Below, one piece after another: positions 23,287-36,308 of a DNA stretch of 64,000 nt. Below the pieces are notes generated by a model, which made no database searches, was not told the DNA's origin, and saw only the letters and a list, made by a program, of their open reading frames with translations. The DNA is taken from assembly GCA_905250125.1 (NCBI GenBank), contig CAJNOL010001028.1:21141-85140 (forward strand), given 5' to 3'. Source of the DNA: Rotaria sordida (taxonomy: Eukaryota > Rotifera > Eurotatoria > Philodinida > Philodinidae). The position numbers and the translations under genes were made by a program. The stretch's first letter is position 1, and every line of letters starts with the position of its first letter.

Positions 23287-23598
23287 TTATGATTTATTTT
23301 TTTTAATTAAATAATTAATATTAGAAATTAATCCTAGATTTTTATTTGAAATTGAAAAAAATTTTTCTTCTTCATTTATTTGTAAATGTCTATGTAAATG
23401 TTTTTTACATAAAGCAATTTGTGATTGATTAGGCGAAACAATATGATAATTAAGACGAAGTAGACGATGTCGTATACATAAATGAGAACAAATAGGTGCA
23501 GGTATTCGAGGTAAATCATGTTGAAAAAATATCGATTCAGATTTTAAATGAACATTATCATTTGAATCAAAAATATAATTAAATAATTCTTTCGACAT
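23287..23598 (-). CDS. Unidentified 103-aa protein, Cys/His-rich centre
   Basis: A single open frame from ATG (23596-23598) to TAA (23287-23289) uses the same A/T-ending codons as the confirmed genes, which most random ORFs here do not. The centre contains CSHLCIRHR and then CKKHLHRH, so two Cys and several His residues could bind metal, but I cannot match a known zinc-finger spacing. There is no signal peptide or membrane segment. The C-terminus is Lys/Asn-rich. It is tail to tail with the ORF at 23131-23238, 48 bp away. Function unknown. The main alternative is a chance frame opposite an exon of the plus-strand gene. Confidence 0.45.
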   Translation of the reverse strand: MSKELFNYIFDSNDNVHLKSESIFFQHDLPRIPAPICSHLCIRHRLLRLNYHIVSPNQSQIALCKKHLHRHLQINEEEKFFSISNKNLGLISNINYLIKKNKS

Positions 23599-25959
23599 AG
23601 TTTTTTTCTCAATACAAAAACAAAAAGAAAATACAATATTGCTATAGAAGTATCCCGCTGTTTATTTATTGTCATCGAAAAAATCAGACACGGTAATTTT
23701 CAGGTTTTAGAAGACATTCTTGGAGCCATTGTAAAGAACATAAAATGAGATTTAGTCGATTTTTTTTATGATGCTTTTAGGAAAGGTCGTAGAAAATGCA
23801 ACGACCCTTCGTTTTGTTCAGAATTTTATGCTCTTTAAAATGGCTCTACTAGAGCATGAAGACTATTGCGTTTGGTAGAGTCTGTCGAATCTTACTTTGA
23901 TATTCGCAATGAAATTTTCTAATCGAATTTTGATAGTCATTCCGAAAATACGAGATATTTTTTTTGTATTCAGTGACTAGAGCTCATCGAGTTCAAAATT
24001 TTCGATAGAGTCTATTATAGAAATTTTTAAAAAAGTCTATCGGGTAAAATGCTTATAACTTTTGAACGAAGATATCTAGAGTCTTGCGGTTTTCATGATT
24101 CAAAAGGGGACGCCTTTTTCTCCAATATTGTATAGGATGAAATCAGTCATTTCTACAAAACATGAAAACGATCTGTCATTCCGAGGAAATTTTGATTCTG
24201 ACATCTGATTTAAATAGAGAAATCTCAGATGTATAGTTCAAGATATAATTCAAATGATTATCTTTCCACCTTCTAATGTTGAACAAATAAACTTATCTAT
24301 TCAATTGCACGAAAACTATAGAGTTCTTTTAATTTTTAAACATATTTTCTTATTTTTCATCGGAATGACAGATCGTTTTCATGTTTTGTAGAAATGATTG
24401 ATTTCATCCTATACAATATTGGAGAAAAAGGCGTCCTCTTTCGAATGATGAAAACCGCAGGACTCTATCTGTCTTCATTCAAAAGTTATAAGCATTTTCC
24501 TCGATAGCCTTTTTTAAAATTCCGATAATAGTTTCCAGTTTTTCGAAACCTTGTAATCATAGTTCATGTATCAAAATCTTTCAATCCCATTACTATATAC
24601 ACTTAAGAGAAAAATACATTGTTGTTTAAATTTTTCTCATCGTTTTACAAATAATCATAATAAATCAAAGAAAAAATGAGAGTTCATTATGAATTAAATT
24701 TTTTTCGATTGAAAGAGATTTTTATATTTATTATGCTAAATAATAATTACAATAAGAAATTAATTATCTTATTAAATCAAAAATAGTAGATTGAAAATTT
24801 CAATTTTTCAACAGTCTTTTTTTTTGTCAATAATAAATTCTCAGAACAAATAAGCACGTTCATTTTATCTGATTCTATTCACAATTATATTATGAACGTG
24901 TTTTATACTATACAGTAAATGATCAAGTACTCATTTTTCAGATTGTTATTAACTTTATATATACGTCATGATAAAATACTTTCGTAATATTGTACCTATC
25001 AAATGTCAATTGACGATGGTAAACTGTATGAAACAAACAGTATAAATTACTGTTTTTTAGTTGTCTCGATGATTGTAATCATCATCTTGGGTTATTTGAA
25101 TTTCAATATAGAATTTTATATTTTATAATGAAATGATATTTTCATAAATATTTATGACAAGAAGTTTTTTTTTTTTTTTCTAAAGAATTTATTAGACGAG
25201 ACGAAATTTATATTCTCTCATAACTGTCATTTATTCAAATAATAATTTAAAATCAATTTTCAAAAGCTATAATTCAGTTTATTCTTTTTTTTCTTATATA
25301 AATCTCGTCTGATGTAGCGGCAGATGTTCTTTCTTTTTTTTTGTGATTATCATTTGATGTTAACATTTGGTTACATCAGATTCGAACAGCTTGAAAGAAT
25401 TCGTCTGGAAAATGCCACATACAATGTTTATTTCCGTCTTAAGTCTAAACGTCGGTCAACTTCACTACCTGCTTATGATTAAAAAGAAGAAAGAGAGAGA
25501 GAGAGAAAAAAAACGATCATTACTATTCAAGCGTATATAATATGTTCACTTGGCCTTGGTCATCATTACTTGTATTTCCAAATGAATGATCAAACAAAAA
25601 TAATTCATTCATTCATGCTTTTCATATGTTCATTCAAAACTGCCACACCCGATATGTCATCGTCATTCAATTAACTGACCGCTGTTGAAGATCGTAATCA
25701 TCTTTTTAGGATCAGTAATCACGAAATAAGACATAATTAGCAGTGAACGTTAGTTTTTTTTTTTTTTTTTTTTGCGTTTCTTTTTATTTGAAAGATGTAT
25801 ATAAACGTTGAATGTTTTGGAATATATATATATAGAAGAACGAAAGGGCAAAAAGGAAAGAGAGAAAAAGAAAAAGAGAGTGAACAAGAGAAGAAAGAAG
25901 AAAATGATTGTCCATTTTTACTTGACACCTTGTCCGAAGCAGAAGAACAGAAGAAAATT
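23599..25959. other. Intergenic with one inverted repeat
   Basis: No supported gene. Apart from the inverted repeat at 24012-24533, the interval is A/T-rich, with a GA-rich microsatellite at about 25490-25508 and an A/G-rich stretch at 25840-25905 directly before the Ig gene start. Confidence 0.45.
24012..24533. repeat. Inverted repeat (~520 bp), probable MITE
   Basis: Arms of about 175 bp (24012-24186 and 24357-24533) pair well. For example, ATGCTTATAACTTTTGAA pairs with TTCAAAAGTTATAAGCAT, and ATCATCCTATAC-type bases surround GAGAAAAAGGCGTCC. The spacer is about 170 bp of unrelated sequence. No clear target duplication or coding frame is visible. Confidence 0.72.
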
Positions 25960-28809
25960 ATGTTCCTTCTATATATCCTTATACATTTAGCTGGTTCTCT
26001 TGTGGCTTTTGATACAACAACAGAATATTATACAGTACCTGTTAGTGGTAAATGTGTTTTAACTTGTTATGTGGCTGAAGTTCGGTCATTTAAAGTAAGT
26101 TATTCATTTTTTTCTTTTTTTTTTTTCTATCATTAAAATAACATTCACATTATTTCTGTCATCACTTTTCTTTCTATGTGTATGTCTATTGCAATATGAT
26201 CTGTTGACCAGACGTAATTGTACTGTTTGTTGGTTCAACAAACTTTTTTGTTGTGTATATGTTGATAACCAACATTTGTGATGTGTATGTTATCATAGTC
26301 GCATCCATCCAAGATGAGCTAATTAGATTGATATCACTCCCACCCTCTTTCTCTTTTCCAATCAATGATAAGAATCTAACTATTCTATATATATGTCTGG
26401 TTTGATGTGGTAATACAAAGATAAACATTGAAGATACCAGGCATAAATTAACTTATATGAATTCATTCTGTATGTGTGTATTATTAAATTGTTCATAGTA
26501 CGGAAGTTTCTCCGTAAATAAAATAAAATTTCATTAACTATCGTGTCCGAAAAGAGAACAAAAAAAAAAAAATAATAATATTCTTTTTTTCTCTTCCGCT
26601 TTGATATCAAGTGTTTTAGATGAAGAAAACAAATACGACCTATTGTATACATATACACAAGGTCATCGATCTTTATTGAAATGACCGATCATAGAAAAGA
26701 TTTCTTCCTTCTTCTTTTTTTTTTTTTTAATGTACAGATGTTGTCCTATATGGGTAATTTGGTATTTGTATTGTTATGCGCAACATATTGCTTAGATGAT
26801 GACAATCAAAATTTTAAATGTCCATATGTAGATGACGATTATATGTGTCTCTTAGGAATTGAGAGAATGTTTCGATTATATACAAGGCTAAAATATATAT
26901 ATAGTAAATTAATAATCAATATAATTGAATTGTATAGGTTTTATGGCAAAAAATTGATCGACCAATTGTAAATGGGAATCAAACAAATGTACAAGAACAA
27001 CTTACATTGATTGCATTCGATGGTATAGTCTATTCAAATAAAGATCATTATCGTCTTGAATCAGATTATGTTGGATCATATAATTTAATAATTGATCGTG
27101 TTAATGAAGATGATCAAGGAGAATATCAATGTCAAATTAATACAGAACCAAGAAAAACAAAAAAAATTTTTCTTACTGTTCAAGGTAAATTAAAAATTTT
27201 TTTTTTGTATTATAGTGAAAATAATAGAAGAGAATTAAGATATTTATCAATTATGTCTCGACATACTGTGACATATTACAATTTCGTCATAGATACGGAT
27301 GTGATTCTATAATTGTTTATTAGAATGTTAATTAATATATGAAAATTATTTAATATACATATTGATAAGAATTAAATATTACTTTTAAAATTTATACAAT
27401 CTAATTGATAGATTTTTGATTAAGAAAGTTTAGATAAATTTATTTTGTTTTTTTTTTAGTTCCACCACGTATTGTTGATTTTCGTCCAAATCCACCATTA
27501 CATTCAATTCGTTCTGGTTCATCTTTAACATTATCATGTCGTGCTGAAGGTACACCAATGCCACAAATACGTTGGCGTATTCGCGATGTCGATATGAATC
27601 AAGGCAATTTATGTAAGTAGACATGTTAATGAATATATGTATGTGTGCGTGTGTTCAATCCTTGATCAATCATCTTTTGACAAATTCATACGCACGCATG
27701 CGCACATACATCGACTTTTAAGCTACTTATACTGATCATATTGCGCAAAGAAAACGACAGACAGACAGACAGATCAAGAACAATAGGACACCCTTCTATG
27801 TGAAATTTTTTCATCGAGCACGTGTCATGATGTTCATCTAAGGTCAAGTAGAATGTCTACTTGAACTTTTTTTTTATTTTTTTAATTTTAATCTTATCTT
27901 TTCATTGAGAATTGTTTTTTTTTTTGTTTGTTAGTACCGCCTGATAATAGCAATATTTGGTTTATTCCATCCATAAGTAATACATTTCCACGTACAGTTG
28001 AATGTATTGCTGATAATGCTGTTTTACCTGCTTCAAATCGTATATTTACAATAAATGTTGAATGTAAGAAAATTGATGTTTTTTTTTTGTGTTAGGAGAA
28101 AAAAAACCAAATTAAAAAATATTTTTTTTTAGATCCACCTATTATAATTATTAATAATGATTTAATTCCAACTGAACAATATCAAAATGTAACTATTGAA
28201 TGTCATGCATTAAGTCGACCATTTGCTCGAATAATTTGGGAAAAAAATGGCAAAATGATTGAAAAGAATAAAATGAGTAACACTCGAGTTAATCAAACAA
28301 TGACAACAAGTCGATTGACAATTCAGGTATGCATATATATATATATATATAAATTCTATTCATAGTCAAATATATATTTGAATAGATGAACAATAATGAT
28401 GATTTTGGACAATACAATTGTATTGCTGAAAATATTCATGGTCGAATGGAAGCTTTTGTACTTGTACTTCGTATGTTAAAAATATTCATTTTGAATAAAA
28501 ACAAAAAAAAATATTTTAATATTTTTAGAAGAATCAATGCAAGGAATACAAAATGAAAAAAATCATCGATATTCAAAACATTATTCATCAAAACTACATA
28601 CAAGTATTTAAAAAAAAAAACAAAAAAAAAAAATTGATTTTTTTTTTTTTTTTTTTTTTGTAATAGTAACTCATTCAACAATATTAACAACAACAAATAT
28701 TTATATTGAACGTGATATTCATATTAGTTCATCATCATATCGTTTATGGACAACAAATATATTATTATATCTTTTGTTTTTATTTCAATTTTCAACTATT
28801 CACAGATGA
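25960..28809 (+). CDS. Lachesin/IgLON-like three-Ig-domain surface protein
   Basis: Secreted or membrane-anchored adhesion-type protein, 386 residues in eight exons: 25960-26094, 26938-27184, 27460-27612, 27935-28063, 28133-28326, 28386-28470, 28529-28603, 28667-28809. All phases match. A signal peptide (MFLLYILIHLAGSLVA) precedes three Ig domains. Ig1 uses Cys36, Trp48 and Cys110 (DDQGEYQC). Ig2 uses Cys154, Trp166 and Cys202. Ig3 uses Cys245, Trp257 and Cys298 (DDFGQYNC). The C-terminus is a hydrophobic run (LLYLLFLFQF) with almost nothing after it, which fits a GPI-anchor signal better than a transmembrane receptor. An upstream in-frame ATG at 25795 would add a low-complexity charged leader, so 25960 is preferred. 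Intron 1 (843 bp) is much longer than the others (59-322 bp). The gene converges on the TMEM272-like gene, 134 bp away. Confidence 0.86.
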
Positions 28810-28943
28810 AAATCATCTGTTGTTTTTTTTTTGCATGTGTGTGTTTGTGTGTGTGCTACAGTGATATTTAATTATATATATATATATATATATATTTATT
28901 AAAAGAGACAAAAAAAAATATATATATATCTTTTTAACTACAA

Positions 28944-31906
28944 TCATGTACATTCAACATCATCAGTCTCTTGGACAGCACGACGACGATTTTGAATATG
29001 AACAGTACATACAACAATAAGAACAATTAATATAATTAATGTAACAAGTGCATATGTATAAGCGACACTTATCATTGTTAAAAGATAAACATTTTTTGTA
29101 CACCAATGTTCAGGATCTTCAGTTGTTTGTTCAAAACGTGGCATACGATAACGATATATTATATGATTACCATATATAAACCAAACAATAAGAAATAATG
29201 TTGTTAGAACATCCATAAATGTCTAAAGAAAAGATTTTTTTCAGTTTGACCTATCGAATGATTATGGAAAATGAAATAAACATTAGATTTTATTATAAAG
29301 TTTTCATCACCCATATTTTCTCTTTTCACCAACGCATGTTTTTTTTTTTCTCTGAAAAATTTCAATATTATACTAAAGAAATCTTGCCTTAGAGAGGAAG
29401 AACTAAAATAAATAGTAATGACATTGTCCGATATCTTACAAACGAATGTTACCATCAGTAGAAAGACCAGAAAAATACTTTCAATTAGTGAGAGTAGGTA
29501 TCGAGCTTCCACACTCGGATTAAGTAACTGGCATCTCCAATCGAAACTTATATGTAATGATTGATGACTATGATAAAACAATTTGATAATACAATATGAA
29601 CAAGTCTTGACGAAATAAAAAAATTAATTTTTTCAAAATCAACAAATTTTTGATTATTAGTAAAAACATTACAATTATATTTTCATTGTCACTATCTTTA
29701 TATTGTTATAATAACTTTCATCTATTTATTTTTCTTCATAAAATACTATTGACATTATCGATATCAAAGATTCTTACAGAGAAGACTCTCGATTGCCAGG
29801 TGTTTTATTCAACAGGTATTCAAAAAAAAAAGAAATCAACGGAGTGCAATGTTGACATTAACTAAATTCTAACATATCCTAAAAATAGTGTCAAACTATT
29901 TGTAAAAATATTTACTTTAATTAATACATTCTTTTTCATATAACAACTACACAGTTTCAGTTTTTTTCTTCCAAATAGAAACTTGTAATAATTAGATTGC
30001 AAAGTATACATATTAAATTACAATAAGTAATCTTTTCTAATTACATCATATTCACGAAGGTCACTATCACCTTATTAGATATGCAAATATAAATATAAGA
30101 TGTTCTCAAAAGGATACATTTTTTGACGAACTATCTAAGAGTTATTAATATTTATTCGTTTTGACTAATATGATAGAATTCTTATATATATATATATATG
30201 AGTGGATATTGAATAAATCATGAAAAAAGAAAAAATCTCTCATTATAAACTTAAACTTGCGAACATATTGTTATAATTGTGGATTTTTTCAAAAACATTA
30301 TAAATAATAAATCTCTTTTTACTCCGAAGAAATAACATTTTAATATTTTGCCATTCTTTTTGTCTTATATGTTGATTAGGCAACTATATTTAAATTAGTA
30401 TGAAGAAAATAATCTTGCTTTATATGTATATATATAATGTGTTTTGTTGTATTATTTGTAGTGTAACAAAAAGGTAGGAAGAAACAATAAATTTTCAACT
30501 AAAGAATTCAGCATAGAAATTTTTTTCCAATTAATTAGTTCTGATTTTTAAACGATTTTTAATTGATTCAAATATTTCTATATTATTAAAACTAGGCATA
30601 ATCATATTTTTTATAGTCAACATTCAATTAAAACGGATGTTTTATAACACAGGAAGTGTATTGAGAGCAAACTTCAAACCTCGAGGTGACAGAGTTTGTT
30701 ATTTACTTCTCATTCTAAACCCTCGATTCTTTGTTTTCATGATTGTTAAAACGGTAGCTCGATTTTTTTTTGCTTGTCAGAAATAATTTAAAATGTAAGA
30801 CATTTTTTTCTAAGAAAAAATTCATTAATAAAAAGAATAAATAATTTTCATAATGGAATATTTGTTAATCTATTCATACGGAGTGAATGTTGTTGTTTTT
30901 TTGTTGCTATATACTTGTTCAAATTATTTCATTATATTTATCGATTGTAATCTTCTTAATAAAAATATTCTCATGAGATCCTATGCTTCAATTCTAACTA
31001 TCTATTATTTAGTGTTCAATTCATGCCATCAAGAATATTCTATCAAAGTCAAAAAATTCTTTATTATAACTTTATCTTTCCATATTGTGGAAATCGAATA
31101 ATTAATGAATTTAATCTCTTGAGTCTATAAATCTCAAAAGAGAATTAATACTAGATTAGTTCTTTTTTTTTTAACATGTCAACAAAACATAATTGTGATC
31201 CAATAAGAAAAACTTCTTTTTTTTTTTTTGGGATAAAAATTAACTAGATATTTCTTTCTTTTTATTTTTTTTGAACTAAACTATTACCGATCCACTATGA
31301 GTATCAGTTGCTTCTTCTTCAGCTGGTACTCGACGACGATTATATTGTTTCCAAAGTACTTGTAGTAATTTAAGTGAAGCTATTGCACCTCCAACAAGTA
31401 CAAAAACTGGAATGTTTCGATTTAATGGACATTCTTCTAAATTTGATATACCTTAACAAAATTTTTTAAATATATTAAATTAAATTTTTAAAAAAAATGT
31501 ATTGAAAATCTTACCAACACCAATCATAATCAATGGTAAAATAAGCGATACAGCAAATACAAATGACGCAGTTTCTAATCGAAACAAAAAACAAAATAAT
31601 TTAAGTTTGTATTTTTTATTTATTCATACTCGTTTGAAGTAAAATTGAAGTTGTCTTACGAGTAAATTCACAAAAATGTTCAGCATCAGTATATTCTTCA
31701 CATATACGAGAAAATACCGATATATTCGTTTGTCGTTCTTTAATTTCATTAACCGACCATCGAGATTGAAAAGTATTAGTAGGCTCATCACCGTACTTAA
31801 AACAAAAACAAAGAGTAAAATAATATTGACAAATATCTATTTCAAAATATTATTTTCTATAGATATAAATAACTCTATATACCTTATCACTAGCTACTGA
31901 ATCCAT
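28944..31906 (-). CDS. TMEM272-like four-pass membrane protein
   Basis: Multi-pass membrane protein of unknown biochemical role, 220 residues in five exons (minus order): 31883-31906, 31660-31795, 31515-31574, 31288-31451, 28944-29222. Phases agree at every junction. Predicted membrane helices lie near residues 56-74, 87-107, 131-146 and 180-200. Family-like features are the GISNLEECPLNRNIPVF connection between helices 1 and 2, and FLIVWFIYGN in helix 3, followed by a conserved-looking WC(T)KNVYLL segment. The N-terminal 50 residues are hydrophilic and presumably cytosolic. The C-terminus is also hydrophilic. The last intron is 2065 bp and holds no recognised gene. The family call is from remembered pattern similarity and would benefit from a profile search. 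The gene structure itself is firm. Confidence 0.8.
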
Positions 31907-34900
31907 TTCAAATATTTACTTTTATGAACAAAGTAAAAATAACTTACTTTTTCCATATAACATGGCAAATTTGATTTGTTCGTGTAAGATAATTAGGATA
32001 TGAAGAAAAAAAAACAAAAGAAAACAGAATATGAGTTGTCTGTTTTTGTTCCTGTTTGTATTAGAATTTCTATCTAAAACTTTTTTTCCTATATAATCTT
32101 AATAGTAGTATTGGACTTGATAAGGTAGATGAGCGAGAAAAAAAAGAAAACAATACAAGCAATTTTTTGCCTTCATTACCATTCCCGAACAAAAAACTAA
32201 TCATAATCTATCAGTTTTGAGAGGCGAACACAAGAGACGTTAGAGGAAAAAAATAAAAAAAAAAGGAAAAGTTAGAACATCGTTGATGAATTTTGATAAG
32301 AGCACGTATGAGTGAGTGAGTGAGTGAGTGAGAAAGTTTACATACTTGGCATCTGACTCGTTTAGAAAATAATTGATCGATAACAATTTTCTTGTTTCAT
32401 TTCTTAGTCACACTCTAGTTTTTGTTTTTATGACTTTTAAATATATGACAAATGTGTCATTCTAACGCTTGAATATATAAATATTTGTTTTTTTTTTATG
32501 TGCCTGAATAGAAATCATAATTAACTAAAAATTCAAATTGAAATCATCTCTACCTTAACCGGACATACTCATTATGAAACATGCAATCTTTTCCTACCTT
32601 TACCATCTTTTATTCTTTAACAAGTTTTACTTATAGTATGTTTCATTTTGTCGACATAAACATGATTAATGTAAGAATTACTCGGAAAGTCAAAACACCA
32701 TCATAACAATAAAGTTCAAAAATTTTTCTTTTAGTTTTTTTTTTTTTTTTAACATTAATTAATTATTCATTATCACATACCCTTTTACCAATACATGGTT
32801 GTTGTTGTTCTTTCTTGACTGAATGGCTCATTGGATTAGATGTTAGTTATATTCCCATATTACTTTGATATATATATATATGAAGTCCTTTTATATATTA
32901 ATACAAAAAAAAAAGGAATAATGAAAATAGAGAAGAAAAAAAGGCTACAACAAAAACAAACAGGTTGTCAACTAAATTACAATTGCTGTTTGTTCTTTCT
33001 CTCTCGTGTGTTTTCTTCTTTCTTTCTTTTTTTTTCCCTCTTCTTCTTCCACATTATTGGTAATACTCTATTAAATCATGACCTATTAATATAATAGATT
33101 AGTAAGATACACTAGAACAAAACAATTCATCATTTAGATAATTAATTCTGTTTTTTGTTTCTCATTCTAACTAAACATATTATAAAATTTTGAAATGTAC
33201 TTTTGTTTTTGATACATAATTGTTAACTAAAATATTTAATATTCATGAAATTAAAGTTAGTATATTCGACTTTTTCTTTTCCCTAATGAATTTCATGTTA
33301 CAATAAAACAATAATAATATATGAAAATTTTATCTTTTGTTGTAGAATTTTAAAAAATTTTTTATATTTGCATTTTTATCGAATAGAAACGAATGGTTCA
33401 TAGACAAAAAGAACAAATTATTTTTTTCATAAAACAGCTGATTTATAATATATGCAGTTTCTATGATGAATATTTAATAAAAATAAAAAAACAACATCGA
33501 TTTAGGTCCAATAACCTTCCTATTTTACTTCTGTATGATATTTTCAAAAATTCATATTTATAAAGGTTGATTACGTGAAGAACTTATTTCAATAATGTTT
33601 TTTAAAAATAATTTAAGATTTCAGTTTTGTTTTCTGTATTAGAATATTCATCTAATGATAAAAAGTCTCTTTTTTTTATATCATTGCAATAAGTCAAGAA
33701 TTCATTGATTTCGAAAAATTAATTTTTTTATGTTATGAAGGCTTGTTCATATTGTATTATCAAGTTGTTTCATCGTAGCCATATTCTTTCTTTAATTCAA
33801 CATTCATTACATATAAATTTAGATTGCAGGTGGAAATATTTTTATGAAATCAATCATGCCAGCTCTCCATACTCTATGCATAAGGTATGAAAAGCTCGAA
33901 GAGGATAAGTGTCTTTAGACTTTTACTCGAGAGTTATAGTTATTTGAGACTATGATACGGTGCGTACAAACAAATAGAATGACGATATTTCTTCGCAAGA
34001 TATTGATCCAGTAAAATAGCTACTTAGGATTGACCAAAAGTTCTAAGCCCGGTGTTTAAAGGACCTTGACAGATAAGATAAACTATTTAGAAATAAAAAA
34101 AAACAAATATTCGATGTTTTAGAGCTTTTTGAGACGCGTCGAATGGTATATAGTAAATCTTGTTTTCATCTTAGAATCAATTTACTGGTAGACGACTACA
34201 CATCCACACCAACAAGATGACCAGAGATGCTACATATAGAAGGTTGTAATCCGTCAAAAACTCTACAAAATCGTGCGCAAGAAAAAATACTTTTGACTAA
34301 TACCAAGAACCACAATTTTCAAAAACTTATCATGTGTGAGTGTGTAGTTGTCTGTCAATAAATTGTCTCTAAGATGAAAACAGCATTTACTATATATCAT
34401 TCGACGTGCTTCGAAAAGCTGTACAACATAGTATATCTGATTTTTCATTCCTGAATAAGTTACCTTATCCGACAAGGTTCTTTAAACACTGAGCTTAGAA
34501 CTTTTGGTCAACCCTAAGTATAACCTTGGAGCAGAGATGTTCACGACGGTGTTAGTAACAGATTTTCAACTGTGATAGACATCTATGCTTTTGAATAAAA
34601 GTCAAAGAGCATTCATTCCTTACCGAAGCCTACCTTCTATATTGAGTACTAACTCAAAACACAATGTATCACTCGAAATGATAAGACACTAGTTCATAAT
34701 TACAAATAATAAACTATTCTAATTCGTATAGAACAAACTATTTGTATTGTTTTCTCTATTTTGTCCGCGTGGTAGATAGACACATGTAACTTTCCTGTTC
34801 GGAAACGATTACATATGACGCAGAAAAGTATTTTTAAGGAAAAAAAAAGTTTTTCGACAAAATGCCTGAGGCAAGAACTCTTGCCCTTATCATTTTTTTC

Positions 34901-35459
34901 AGAACATTGTTTTGTCTTATATATCATTCGATACATTTTTATGCTTTGAGATTCCAAATGTACTATTTTTGTCAAAGGCAGAAAAACAAGGATTCTAACA
35001 GAGTTATTTATACCATTAGATAGACTATATTTCAAAGCGAATTTCCCTCTATTTAAATCTTGAAAAAGTGCAATTTTCATTTTTAACCAAATGTCCGTCC
35101 AGATGCATCTCAGATAGGATCGCTTCGGTTCTATAAACAAAAACACGAACTGATCCTATATCTGATAGATATAATCGTGAGATTAAAATCCACAGCAGAA
35201 TAAGTATGATAATTGTCTACTACAATATATTTTCGATTAATAGTAGGTATGAATTCATAAACTGGAACATATATATTGATTAATATTCTCGTTTACAATA
35301 CTAGTGTAACTCTATTGTGTTTCATATTTTATTTCCATAGGGATTTTACTAACAACATTCATGTTATTTTCAAATATGAGTTAAATTTATTTATTTATTT
35401 CAATGTTTAAAATACAAAGAATATTTATATTTGATATATTAAAATAACAAAAAAACAAA
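31907..35459. other. Intergenic interval with one MITE
   Basis: Contains a GAGT tetranucleotide run at about 32308-32332 and the palindromic element at 34023-34518. A 148-codon minus-strand ORF at 34700-35146 lacks the local codon bias and is not accepted. No other gene was seen. Confidence 0.45.
34023..34518. mobile_element. Palindromic TA-flanked MITE, 496 bp
   Basis: TA at 34021-34022 and 34519-34520 flanks ends CTTAGGATTGACCAAAAGTT (left) and AACTTTTGGTCAACCCTAAG (right). Pairing continues inward through AAAGGACCTTG against CAAGGTTCTTT, and across most of the element. No coding frame. Weak complementarity outside it suggests it may have landed in an older repeat. Confidence 0.82.
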
Positions 35460-35743
35460 TTATCGAGCATCATAAACAATTAATCGTTTTGTTCGTTTTT
35501 TATATAATATTCGATAACCACATTCATTACCTATACACATAAAAAATATATTATTATTATTATTAATTAAAAAATAATATATCTATTTATCTTACATCGA
35601 ATAACATCAGTAGATTTTAATTCATTTTCTTTATGACATTCACCACAAATATAAATCATTGCTTTTGGTTGTAGAACATTACTAGCTGTTGTTGTCGATG
35701 GTAATGGTGTCATCGATGGATCATGTATAGGAGTTTTATCCAT
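35460..35743 (-). CDS. POLR2K: RNA polymerases I/II/III common subunit RPABC4 (Rpb12)
   Basis: Smallest shared subunit of the three nuclear RNA polymerases, a zinc-binding protein of the polymerase core. Two exons (35596-35743, then 35460-35530) give 72 residues, close to the usual 58-70. The zinc ribbon is CGEC (in [14 protein letters not shown]) paired with CNECGYR across the intron. The C-terminal tail [14 protein letters not shown] is near-invariant in the family. The intron is 65 bp. The variable N-terminus ([19 protein letters not shown]) is longer than in many homologues. It lies 114 bp downstream of RPL36 on the same strand. Confidence 0.95.
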
Positions 35744-35857
35744 TTATTTTATCTTAAAAAAAACAAACGTTTCTGTTTTTTTTTTATGATGATGTTTCGT
35801 ATGATTTTTATTTCTTTTTTTTTTTCTTATAACACAAAAAAAAACAAAAGTTTAGTT

Positions 35858-36308
35858 TTATTTATGAGCTTTGCGTTGTGCAAGAATAGCAGCTTGAAGT
35901 TCATCACGTTTCTTTTTGGCTCGTTGATGACTTCCTAACTATAAATAAAAAATAAATTGTAAAATTTTTCTTAGTTTTTTTCTACATACACGTGCTTTGA
36001 CATATTTTAATGCACGTTTATCACGGCCAACTTTCATTAATTCCATAGCTCGTCGTTCATATGGCATAAAACCAACAAGTTCACGAACAAGATCACGAAC
36101 AAATTTAACATGTTTACTTTTTTTCTACCGAAAAAAAAAAAAAATTTTTTTTCAGAATGAAAAACAAAAAACTAAATGAAATTACTTGATGACGTCGTGT
36201 TGGTCGAACACGTTTTGAAACAAATTTTTCAAGTTTACGACCTTTATGAAGACCAGTTGCTATTTCATATTTAGGTGTAAATGGTTGCTTTGCAGCTTGA
36301 GTTGACAT
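35858..36308 (-). CDS. RPL36: 60S ribosomal protein L36 (eL36)
   Basis: Structural protein of the large ribosomal subunit. Three exons (36186-36308, 35990-36124, 35858-35938) in phase 0 give 112 residues, versus 105 in human. Diagnostic segments are [12 protein letters not shown] near the N-terminus, [28 protein letters not shown] in the centre (known family core, here quoted in two parts: [12 protein letters not shown] and [16 protein letters not shown]), and the basic C-terminal RAKKKRDEL. Introns are 61 and 51 bp. The start is chosen because upstream sequence has no ATG in frame. It is followed closely by POLR2K on the same strand. Confidence 0.96.

Noticed and set aside
30853..31101. 82-codon ORF inside the long TMEM272-like intron
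   Set aside because: Hydrophobic AT-rich frame on the opposite strand with no signature. A nested gene cannot be supported.
34700..35146. 148-codon minus-strand ORF
   Set aside because: Codon use (CTG, ACG, TGC and others) is unlike the confirmed exons, there are no motifs, and it lies beside a MITE. Likely a chance frame in repeat-derived DNA.
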